Origin: Candidatus Bathyarchaeota archaeon
Lineage (GTDB): Archaea > Thermoproteota > Bathyarchaeia > Bathyarchaeales > Bathycorpusculaceae
Assembly (NCBI GenBank): GCA_030589055.1
Contig: JAUUWK010000014.1
Span: 1 to 13,875, forward strand
Direction of reading: 5' to 3'
Length of the DNA: 13,875 nt
Below the pieces are notes generated by a model, which saw only the letters and a program-made list of their open reading frames with translations, searched no databases and had not been told where the DNA came from. The position numbers and the translations under genes are program-made. Positions 1-6,058 of the stretch are shown piece after piece (position 1 is the stretch's first letter; every line of letters starts with the position of its first letter).

Positions 1-41
1 TAGAAAAAAGAAGTCACAAATCATCAATTTTCCGAAAAAGC

Positions 42-286
42 CTAAGCTGGGAGATCTATCTCGGGTCTCTCTTCAGTCTCCTCACGCGCTGTGGCTTGTT
101 GCCAGTCTGATAGTTTCAACAGGTCGCTCTCTACGCTGGCAGTGATCTTCTCTTATCTAGCTACAAGTAGAGAATTGCAGCAATGAACGTTTCAATTGAG
201 TAAACGATAGCTCCTCTCAACATCCAAGTATTTCCATCTGAAACCATTTCAGGGGTGTTGACTGCATAACCAGTCGTCTTTGAAAA
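42..286 (-). pseudogene. Possible remnant of a membrane-protein gene downstream of pyrI
   Basis: Two protein-like stretches lie one after the other in different minus-strand frames. The first (286 to 161) encodes about 40 residues ending in a hydrophobic run (YSIETFIAAILYL) and a TAG. The second (152 to 42) encodes a charged, glutamate-rich tail ending EERPEIDLPA. Together they would make sense as the last membrane helix and cytoplasmic tail of one protein. However, all three frames have stops between 163 and 153, so more than one mutation is needed, and no start with a ribosome site is seen. I do not recognise the family. It could be a decayed gene or chance open frames; the rest of bases 1-320 holds nothing else I can support apart from the hairpin at 291-304. 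Confidence 0.25.
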
Positions 287-290
287 TCAG

Positions 291-304
291 TCCGCGTGCG
301 CGGA
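291..304 (-). terminator. Short hairpin after pyrI, possible terminator
   Basis: The sequence TCCGCGTGCGCGGA is a GC-rich inverted repeat with 6-base arms and a 2-base centre. It starts 17 bases past the pyrI stop and, on the pyrI strand, is followed by CTGATTTTC. It is a plausible 3' end signal for pyrI, but archaeal termination usually relies on longer T tracts, so this is tentative. Confidence 0.35.
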
Positions 305-320
305 ATCCGACAAACACATC

Positions 321-785
321 CTAAAACTGCTGCAGAACATCCTTCTTCTCCACAATGTACCCACAATAGTGACACTTCAACAGAAGCGGATCCTCACTTT
401 CAACATAGAACTTAGCTTCAACAGGCTCGTTACTGTTGCTTATACAAGCTGGATTCGCACACTTGATAATGTTCTCAATAAGATTCGGCAGCTTAACCCT
501 CTGCTTTTCCACAACTTTATAGTTTCGAATGATGTTTATTGTTGCATGAGGCGCCAACAAAGCAATCTTATGCACCTCTTGCGAGTTGAACTCTCTACCC
601 TCAATCTTCACTATATCCTTCCTTTTAAAACGCTTACTAGGAACATTAATCGCAATAGTTATCACCTTCTTCTCCCGCCCAGTTATCCCCAAAATCTTCG
701 CCACATCCAACGCATGCCCACCTGTAATATGATCAATAACCGTGCCATTCCTAATCTTAGAAACACGCAACACATCTTCGCTCAT
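321..785 (-). CDS. pyrI: Aspartate carbamoyltransferase regulatory chain PyrI
   Basis: PyrI is the regulatory subunit of aspartate transcarbamoylase; it binds effector nucleotides in its N-terminal domain and docks onto the catalytic PyrB chain through a zinc domain in the cytosol. The start chosen is ATG at 785, giving 154 residues, because a TTG at 800 overlaps the ribosome site GGAGGAG (798-792), which sits 6 bases before this ATG. With this start the zinc ligands are C109, C114, C138 and C141 (CANPAC and CHYC), the spacing known for E. coli PyrI. The N-terminal IRNGTVIDHI and the GREKKV region are also typical. A TATA-like box lies at 822-829. Oddly, pyrB, normally adjacent, is absent: a broken transporter gene lies upstream instead. 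Confidence 0.96.
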   Translation of the reverse strand: MSEDVLRVSKIRNGTVIDHITGGHALDVAKILGITGREKKVITIAINVPSKRFKRKDIVKIEGREFNSQEVHKIALLAPHATINIIRNYKVVEKQRVKLPNLIENIIKCANPACISNSNEPVEAKFYVESEDPLLLKCHYCGYIVEKKDVLQQF

Positions 786-821
786 CACAATCTCCTCCAA
801 AAAGCTGTTACCCCAAACACA

Positions 822-829
822 AATAAAAG
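822..829 (-). promoter_or_regulatory. TATA-like box of pyrI
   Basis: On the minus strand the sequence reads AAAATCTTTTATTTG, with an A-rich stretch before the TATA-like CTTTTATT. It would place transcription start near position 800, just before the GGAGGAG ribosome site of pyrI. Confidence 0.45.
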
Positions 830-958
830 ATTTTAACCTCTACAGCTTTAAAACCAGTCACAAAGCCACTCCAGTTCTCCCATCAGACACAACACGCTTA
901 GCTGCAAATAATAGTGAATGCCCAAAACCTCGAGGAGAACAGTCCTTGGCGACACAGA

Positions 959-978
959 CCCCCCCCGGGGGGGGGGGG
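959..978. repeat. Homopolymer pair: eight C followed by twelve G
   Basis: Eight C (959-966) run directly into twelve G (967-978). The sixteen central bases form a perfect palindrome and the G run alone could stack into quadruplex structures. It lies between pyrI and the decayed transporter gene in otherwise AT-leaning DNA. The surrounding stretch 830-1063 holds the pyrI promoter but no gene I can support. A minus-strand open frame running through the tract has no family resemblance. The tract may be real, or an assembly or sequencing artefact. Confidence 0.9.
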
Positions 979-1063
979 TAGGCGTGTGTTTCTATGTTTC
1001 CATTTATGGCTTTCAGTTCCCTATTGATGGGATTTTTCTTTGCATCAATGCGTAGTAAAAGTC

Positions 1064-1695
1064 TTACTCCGAGATATATGTGAAACTGTACGTTAGAAAG
1101 AACCATCCTAAGCTAGCGCCACTATACCTCCAGAGACGATGGCAGCCAACGTTCTTCTCTGCATTTTCAGAAAACCGAATCTCCTGTAGGTCACAGGAAC
1201 CGAAGCCAATAGAAAAACCGCAACCGCCACCACTCTTATGGTGTTAACTGCTAAAGCACGATCAAAACTGCCAGTTTCTGGAAGGGTTACAGCCATATTA
1301 ATCATAGCTCTGCTTAGAGCCCAAACTATTGCAGTTACTAGAGCGTAAGCCACGCTCTTAACCAAGACCTTCTTTTGCCTTTTTGGCTGAGAAGCCATAC
1401 TCCAAAGACTATTACAACCGCACCGACAACCATTTGTAGAGTGATCGCTTCTCCTTGTAAGAAGCGCGCGCGACTATCCCGCTGACACCTGCAAGAACAA
1501 CAGCATACAAAGGCAAATCTGTTAAAACATAAATTCTGCCAATAACTGCCAAACAAAAAACCAAGACTACGCTCGTGCACACGCAACGCACAATGTTCGC
1601 CCAAATAGGCTTGGCTTTCAATAAAGCCTCTTTATATAGTACTGCAGATACTGTCCAGCAATTCGCAGCACCTAAGCCGCAAGTTCACCTATCAT
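1064..1695 (-). pseudogene. Decayed EamA/DMT-family transporter gene
   Basis: EamA proteins are ten-helix inner-membrane exporters made of two homologous halves. Here the pieces are readable but split over frames. ATG at 1695 begins MIGELAA; the next frame (1678 to about 1470) gives a first-helix region with SAVLYKEALLKAKPIWANIV. A third frame gives GEAITLQMVVGAVVIVFGVWLL, the usual end of the first half. A fourth (1398 to 1108) gives the start of the second half (YALVTAIVWALSRAMINMAV). A fifth (1111 to 1064) gives LGWFFLTYSFTYISE and then stops. All four shifts go in the same direction, each equal to loss of one base. The last third of the family's second half is missing. A promoter-like CTTTTAAG lies near 1723-1730. 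It is not a working transporter unless the shifts are sequencing errors. Confidence 0.75.
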
Positions 1696-1762
1696 TGTTT
1701 CACGCGGATTTTCCAAACTTTACTTAAAAGATTTGCTGAAGCTGTTAAATATCTAATCTATG

Positions 1763-1770
1763 CATAAAAG
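1763..1770 (+). promoter_or_regulatory. TATA-like box of the B3/B4-pyrF operon
   Basis: The sequence TGCATAAAAG centres about 23 bases before the ATG at 1789. No ribosome site precedes that ATG, so the messenger is probably leaderless. A second AT-rich box, GTTAAATATC, lies at 1744-1753. Confidence 0.45.
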
Positions 1771-1788
1771 TTGAAGAATGTGTGAGAC

Positions 1789-2484
1789 ATGCCGACCCAC
1801 GTTCAATGGAGTTCAAAAGTCTCAGAAAAATTTCCGGAACTAGCCATCTGCATAGGCATAATCAACGATATCCACGTAGAAAAAGAAAACAAGCAGATTC
1901 TAAAACTCCAAAAAGCCGTATATGAAGAGGCCAGAGCCAAACACAACATTGAAACGTTGAAGGATAATCACACAGTTAGAGCCTACAGAGACTTTTACTG
2001 GAAGCTTAACGTAGACCCTACAAAAACGAGGCCTTCAGGTGAAGCCTTGCTCCGAAGAGTTTTACATGGAAAAGAGCTTCCACGAATATCCACGGTTGTT
2101 GACGCTTACAATCTGGCTTCCGTGAAAACTATAATCCCAATAAGCGGATTCAACAAAGACCAACTAAACCCGCCTTTCCGGATACGCTTCGCAAAAAACC
2201 GTGAAACCTTCACCGGAATCTGCATGAATAAACTCGTAACCTTAACAGACAAAATGCTCGTTCTAGCTGACGAAAAGCAGATTCTATGCGTCTACCCCTA
2301 CAGAGACTCAGACCACACAAAAATCACGGAACAAACAAAAAGCATGCTAATAGCCGGATATGGAGCTCCGGGAATAACGGAAAGGCAGCTAAAAGAAGCT
2401 GTCGAAACAACAATGTCCTACGTTAAGCAAGTTTCAAACGGAGAAATCGGAATAACAAAAGTTTTTAGTCCTACACCTAAATAG
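1789..2484 (+). CDS. Free-standing B3/B4 (PheT editing-like) domain protein
   Basis: The 231-residue protein is a stand-alone relative of the B3/B4 domain of the phenylalanyl-tRNA synthetase beta chain, which hydrolyses mischarged tyrosyl-tRNA. Family marks are DPTKTRPSGEALLRRVL at residues 76-92, then VVDAYNLASVKTIIPISGFN at 104-123, the FTGI turn near 141, YRDSDHTKIT at 171-180 and GYGAPGI at 190-196. No tRNA-binding or catalytic synthetase domain is attached. Free-standing members are thought to act in trans on aminoacyl-tRNA or free amino acids, but this is not settled. It is the first gene of an operon: pyrF starts 16 bases after its stop. The ATG has no ribosome site and fits a leaderless messenger. 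Confidence 0.85.
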   Translation: MPTHVQWSSKVSEKFPELAICIGIINDIHVEKENKQILKLQKAVYEEARAKHNIETLKDNHTVRAYRDFYWKLNVDPTKTRPSGEALLRRVLHGKELPRISTVVDAYNLASVKTIIPISGFNKDQLNPPFRIRFAKNRETFTGICMNKLVTLTDKMLVLADEKQILCVYPYRDSDHTKITEQTKSMLIAGYGAPGITERQLKEAVETTMSYVKQVSNGEIGITKVFSPTPK

Positions 2485-2500
2485 AAGGTGGTGTTTAAGT

Positions 2501-3271
2501 GTGTCTTTCCGAGTTAAGATGGAGGAATCAGCAAAAAACAAAAAATCGAACATAGTTTTAGCCTTCGACTTTCCCTTTGAAAAACCAGAAAACCGCCAAA
2601 ATCTTTTCTGCAAGGCGGGACATACTTTGGAAGCAGTGTATCCATATCTTTGTGCTGTAAAGTTTAACCGTCACCTCGTTCTTTCGCTTGGTTTATTCAA
2701 CGGCGTTCAAAAACTTATTGAAGAAATTCATGACTTTGGTTTGATGGTGATAATGGACTGCAAAGTAAATGACATAGGCGCAACAAACCGAACCATTGCT
2801 GAATATTATTATGCCGCTGGCTTTGACGCCCTAATAGCCAACCCTTTTGTGGGATGGGAAGAAGGATTAGAACCCGTTTTCGATGTTGCGCATGGACTGC
2901 AACGCGGCGTAATCCTCCTAGTCTATATGAGCCACAAAGGAGCATGGGAAGGCTACGGACAAACAGTCTACGATACTGAAACTGGCGAAAAACTGCTTCA
3001 ATACGTTTCCTTTGCGGAAAAAGCCCTGAAATGGGATGCCGACGGCGTTGTAGTGGGTGCAACATATCCGGAAAAAATTAGAGAAGTCCGCGAAATACTC
3101 GGCGAAAGAATCCCAATATTTTCACCAGGAATAGGTGCCCAAGGCGGAAGAATCCAATCAGCTTTGAAAGCTGGGGCGAATTACCTAATCGTAGGACGAG
3201 CAATAACTCTTTCAGAAAATTCAGCAGAAACTGCGAAGAAAATCAGAGATTCTGCAAATCAATGTAAATGA
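2501..3271 (+). CDS. pyrF: Orotidine-5'-phosphate decarboxylase
   Basis: This enzyme makes UMP from orotidine 5'-phosphate, the last step of de novo pyrimidine synthesis. The 256-residue TIM-barrel protein shows D23 (LAFD), K54 (AVKF), the catalytic D86-x-K88-x-x-D91 array (DCKVNDIGATN), the phosphate loop SPGIGAQGG at 208-216 and R233 in VGRAIT. The start is GTG 2501, 7 bases after the ribosome site AAGGTGGTG (2485-2493); an in-frame ATG at 2519 is the alternative. It follows the B3/B4 gene closely and is probably cotranscribed with it. With pyrI on the opposite strand about 1.7 kb away, this is a loose pyrimidine locus. Confidence 0.95.
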   Translation: MSFRVKMEESAKNKKSNIVLAFDFPFEKPENRQNLFCKAGHTLEAVYPYLCAVKFNRHLVLSLGLFNGVQKLIEEIHDFGLMVIMDCKVNDIGATNRTIAEYYYAAGFDALIANPFVGWEEGLEPVFDVAHGLQRGVILLVYMSHKGAWEGYGQTVYDTETGEKLLQYVSFAEKALKWDADGVVVGATYPEKIREVREILGERIPIFSPGIGAQGGRIQSALKAGANYLIVGRAITLSENSAETAKKIRDSANQCK

Positions 3272-3285
3272 AGCTGTGTTCAATA

Positions 3286-3432
3286 TTAATGGGCCTCCGG
3301 TTTTTCGAGGACAGCTTTCACTTTCGGAGGCACAGTTATTCCGGAATTTACTCCTCTAGCCATGATACTTGTGATCATGTTTATGTCAATGATTCTTACT
3401 ATACTTACGCAAACGTTCCAAGGCAATAGCAT
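3286..3432 (-). other. Stretch with doubtful small open frames, possible remnant
   Basis: The gap from 3272 to 3524 has no gene I can name. One minus-strand frame gives 48 residues from ATG 3432 (MLLPWNV...) ending VPPKVKAVLEKPEAH. A second frame just upstream gives KIADYAIALERLRKYSKNH and then a stop. Each half looks protein-like and a single shift could join them, so this may be the remains of one gene downstream of the ribbon-helix-helix gene. There is no ribosome site. An inverted repeat GCCTCCG/CGGAGGC (3293-3299 and 3325-3331) with a 25-base loop lies just after pyrF and could also be a 3' end signal. Confidence 0.25.
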
Positions 3433-3524
3433 AATCCGCGATTTTTCTTTTGAAGTGTTTTTTCACTCAAGAAATGGCGTTGAAAGAATTTTCACATTTT
3501 ATTCCAAGCCATCGTTATAGCACA

Positions 3525-3677
3525 TTATTTTCTTTGTCTTTCCCAAAGTTCCTTTTTGAGCAAGTCTCTAACTGCAGATCTTATGGCTGCGCTTCTACTT
3601 GGATACATGTTCGCTCTTACAAGTTCATCTAAACCTTCCAGATGAGCTTGCGGTAATAAAACTGTTACAAGTTTCAT
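3525..3677 (-). CDS. Small ribbon-helix-helix (CopG-like) DNA-binding protein
   Basis: This 50-residue gene is short but complete. The protein begins MKLVTVLLP, the short beta strand that pairs in the dimer and contacts DNA. Helix A follows (HLEGLDELVRANM, 12-24), then the turn and helix B (SRSAAIRSAVRDLLKKEL, 27-44). This is the whole ribbon-helix-helix fold and nothing more. ATG 3677 follows AAGGTGA (3690-3684) by 6 bases, a strong ribosome site, and a TATA-like box lies near 3717-3726. Such proteins repress their own or neighbouring promoters as dimers, or act as antitoxins. No toxin gene is evident next to it, though the remnant at 3286-3432 lies directly downstream. The target is unknown. 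Confidence 0.82.
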   Translation of the reverse strand: MKLVTVLLPQAHLEGLDELVRANMYPSRSAAIRSAVRDLLKKELWERQRK

Positions 3678-3716
3678 GAACTTTCACCTTAACATGTTAT
3701 GTAAATACATATGCCA

Positions 3717-3726
3717 CAAATATAAG
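3717..3726 (-). promoter_or_regulatory. TATA-like box of the ribbon-helix-helix gene
   Basis: On the minus strand the sequence reads GAAATCTTATATTTG. It predicts a start of transcription near 3697, leaving a short leader that carries the AAGGTGA ribosome site before ATG 3677. Confidence 0.5.
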
Positions 3727-3767
3727 ATTTCATAGCCCCTTCAGATTCGAACGCTATGCGTGGTCGT

Positions 3768-4082
3768 TCACACATCTTTAAACACGTCATGGAAGGTTTT
3801 GCACACGTCTTCGACGTAGATGGTGCGGCTTCGAATTCTATTTTGAACTGCTCCAGCACCCATCAAACATGAGCCTATTGTCTCGCTTATTGGAGTGGGT
3901 TCAGAAAACACTATTAATGTTAAACCGAGTTTTATCAGTCTTGACTGGTTTCTATCACGCCACAACTTCCTTGTCGATTTCACCTCTTTAATTGTTCCTC
4001 TAGCAGCCTGTAGCAGATCTACATAGTTTTCATTCATTTCCTTCACTATATTAGCCATGGGCTTCATTTCTTCTGTTTTCAT
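3768..4082 (-). CDS. Conserved-looking archaeal protein of unknown function, 104 residues
   Basis: I do not recognise a named family. The first 45 residues are charged and likely helical (MANIVKEMNENYVDLL, then TIKEVKSTRKLWRDRNQSRL). They are followed by a weakly hydrophobic segment, LIKLGLTLIVFSEPTPISETIGSCLMGAGAVQ split by a Pro-Thr-Pro turn (50-81). That pattern could be a membrane-associated hairpin. The tail (RTIYVEDVCKTFHDVF) is again helical. ATG 4082 is preceded by GTGGGGTTCA, giving a modest ribosome site. It lies upstream of the ribbon-helix-helix gene on the same strand, but that gene has its own promoter in the 90-base gap. Coding quality looks good; function is open. Confidence 0.65.
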   Translation of the reverse strand: MKTEEMKPMANIVKEMNENYVDLLQAARGTIKEVKSTRKLWRDRNQSRLIKLGLTLIVFSEPTPISETIGSCLMGAGAVQNRIRSRTIYVEDVCKTFHDVFKDV

Positions 4083-4282
4083 TGAACCCCACTTAGCTTC
4101 TCTATGATGAAATGTCGGAACAGAAAAACTTTAATCCCTCTAGACTGGTACTCTTCTGGTTTTTCTTTTCTAGGCAACACTTCCTTTTAAAGAGGCCTTA
4201 CCATTTGTCATTTCTGTTCTAAGCGGTTTTGTCGGTAAAAGTGAAATGTTGTAAACGTTAACCGAATAACCCGCACCAAAAG

Positions 4283-4293
4283 TTTTATTATAG
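4283..4293 (+). promoter_or_regulatory. TATA-like box of the DUF365-like/guaAB operon
   Basis: TTTTATTATAG lies in an AT-rich run and would start transcription near 4312, upstream of the ribosome site TTGGAGGA (4324-4331). Bases 4083-4282 before it hold no gene that I can see. Confidence 0.45.
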
Positions 4294-4339
4294 ATTTTTC
4301 AATAATAACTTAGGAATTAGATTTTGGAGGATAACCGAA

Positions 4340-4783
4340 TTGTCAAATGAACGTTATGCCTACATTCTAATATTCGACGAGAAATGGTGGAACAGGTTGT
4401 GCGAGCGAAATAAGAACAGCAATAAAATCCACGTTTTCGTGCGGAGAAACCGTGTGGGTCCTCTTGAAACTCAAAAACTCTTCTTCTACGTTAGAAAGCC
4501 TGTAATGCAAATCCGGGGCACTGCGGACTTTGTTGAACGTTTAGCTGGAGACTATAAGGAGCTTTGGAACAGATATAATGAAGAAGCTTGTTTGAAAACA
4601 TTTGATGAGTATGTTGCTTTTCTTCGAGGGAGAAGAACCGCAACTTTCATTAGATTCACGAATTTTTGTGAACTCGAAAATCCCATATCAATGGATGTGA
4701 TAAACATGGTTCTTAGTGTTTCGAGGATCCCGCGGGGCGGTAAATATTTAAATCGTGAAACCGCAAATCAGTTTTCAGTTTGA
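4340..4783 (+). CDS. DUF365-like / PUA-fold small archaeal protein
   Basis: The 147-residue protein resembles the archaeal DUF365 group, thought to share the PUA/EVE-like nucleic-acid or modified-base binding fold. Signs are an opening strand YAYILIFDEKWW, a middle strand KIHVFVRRN, an FFYVRKPVMQIRGTADF strand pair (48-64), the helix-rich AGDYKELWNRYNEE block (69-82), EYVAFLRGRRTATFIRFTNF (90-109) and the closing RIPRGGKYL (129-137). Start is TTG 4340, 9 bases after GGAGG (4326-4330); no in-frame ATG lies nearby. The stop is 17 bases before the GMP synthase start, so the two are very likely cotranscribed. The family assignment is from memory of the pattern and the function is unknown. Confidence 0.65.
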   Translation: MSNERYAYILIFDEKWWNRLCERNKNSNKIHVFVRRNRVGPLETQKLFFYVRKPVMQIRGTADFVERLAGDYKELWNRYNEEACLKTFDEYVAFLRGRRTATFIRFTNFCELENPISMDVINMVLSVSRIPRGGKYLNRETANQFSV

Positions 4784-4800
4784 AGGAGGGTAAATCTAAA

Positions 4801-6003
4801 TTGGAGAATTTTGATCCAGAAAGCTTTGTTGACGCTCGAATTGAAGAGTTGAGAAAAACTATCGGTGATGAACGGACTTTAGTGGCTGTTTCTGGCGGTG
4901 TTGACAGCACGACGTGTGCTGTGCTGACGAATAAGGCAATTGGTGAGAATCTTGTGTGCGTGATTTTGGATGATGCTTTTATGCGGGAGGGTGAACCAGA
5001 GGATGTGGCGGCAATTTTGTCTAAGCCGCCTTTGAAGGTGCCAATGAAAATAGTTGATGTTCGTGAACGCTTCTTAGAAGCCATGAAAGGTTTGAGAGAT
5101 GCTGAAGAGAAACGGAAGAGATTCCGCGAAACTTTTTATCGAGCTTTAGGCGAAACAGCAAAGAAAGAAGGTTGCAAAATCCTTGTGCAGGGCACAATAC
5201 GGGCTGACATTGATGAAACGGTGGGTGGAGTAAAGACACAGCACAACGTTTTGGAGCAAATAGGCATAAACCCCATGGAACGCTTCGGCTTTAGAGTGGT
5301 TGAACCCCTCGTAACGTTGTACAAGGAACAAGTGAGAATGGTTGCAAGATTTCTGAAATTACCAGCTGAGTTTTCTGAAAGACAACCGTTTCCAGGACCG
5401 GGTCTATCTGTGCGTGTGGTTGGAGAAATCTTTACTGATAAATTGGAAACTGTGAAGAAGGCTACAGCCATTGTTGAACGTGAGCTTGCACAACATAAGC
5501 CCAGCCAATTCTTCGCTGTGATCATCGACAACGAAGAAGCGTTGCAGCAGTCCAGTGTTACACATATTCAGGAGACTGCGGCACGAGTTCTCAACGTTCC
5601 CTCACGAAATGTTAAGGTGAAAATATTCAGGGATAGGGCGACTGGGGTGAAGGGGGGCGAAAGACGTTATGGTGAAATAGTGGGCATAAAGGTTCAAACC
5701 ATGAATGAGAAGGTTCATCAGGTAGCCCTCCAGAATCTGGTTGCTCTTCAAGCGAGAATTGTCACCGAGAATCCAGCGGTTGTAAGAGTTTTTTACGCAG
5801 CGAAAGACGTGATTGAGAAAAAATCCTATGTTATCGGCATAAGGGCAGTTCAAACAAAGAATTTCTTAACAGCACAAGTTTCGGAAATACCTTGGACAAC
5901 ACTGGATAGAGTCGCAGAGAAAGTAATTGAAGAATGCCCAAATGTATCTACAGTTTACTATGATGTTACCCCAAAACCGCCTGCAACAATTGAAATGGAG
6001 TAA
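4801..6003 (+). CDS. guaAB: GMP synthase, ATP-pyrophosphatase subunit (GuaAB)
   Basis: This subunit adenylates XMP and, with ammonia from a separate glutaminase subunit, makes GMP. The PP-loop SGGVDS is at residues 31-36, and RQPFPGPGL, part of the XMP site, at 194-202. The C-terminus ends YDVTPKPPATIEME like the family. Start TTG 4801 is chosen because a TTG at 4780 would overlap the ribosome site GGAGGG (4785-4790). The result is 400 residues, about 90 more than I expect for archaeal subunits. The extra length comes from two similar C-terminal modules, YGEIVGIKVQT...NPAVVRVFYA (290-333) and SYVIGIRAVQT...CPNVSTVYYD (342-388). The glutaminase partner gene is not in the window. Confidence 0.95.
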   Translation: MENFDPESFVDARIEELRKTIGDERTLVAVSGGVDSTTCAVLTNKAIGENLVCVILDDAFMREGEPEDVAAILSKPPLKVPMKIVDVRERFLEAMKGLRDAEEKRKRFRETFYRALGETAKKEGCKILVQGTIRADIDETVGGVKTQHNVLEQIGINPMERFGFRVVEPLVTLYKEQVRMVARFLKLPAEFSERQPFPGPGLSVRVVGEIFTDKLETVKKATAIVERELAQHKPSQFFAVIIDNEEALQQSSVTHIQETAARVLNVPSRNVKVKIFRDRATGVKGGERRYGEIVGIKVQTMNEKVHQVALQNLVALQARIVTENPAVVRVFYAAKDVIEKKSYVIGIRAVQTKNFLTAQVSEIPWTTLDRVAEKVIEECPNVSTVYYDVTPKPPATIEME

Positions 6004-6058
6004 GCCACTCACGAGAAAACGTATAAGTGCTTCGAAACTTTTTATAATATGAGGAGTT

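Noticed and set aside
369..836. Plus-strand open frame of 155 codons opposite pyrI
   Set aside because: It is a reverse-strand shadow of a well-supported gene, with no motif or ribosome site of its own.
858..1106. Minus-strand open frame of 82 codons running through the C/G tract
   Set aside because: It includes a proline-glycine run made only by the homopolymer, has no family resemblance, and its start region overlaps the end of the decayed transporter.
3735..3765. TTCGAA core that resembles a tRNA T loop on the minus strand
   Set aside because: The bases on either side do not form the 5-base T stem, and no anticodon or D arm can be found upstream.
4780..4800. TTG start of the GMP synthase seven codons earlier
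   Set aside because: It would place the GGAGGG ribosome site inside the coding sequence; TTG 4801 is correctly spaced and gives the usual N-terminus.
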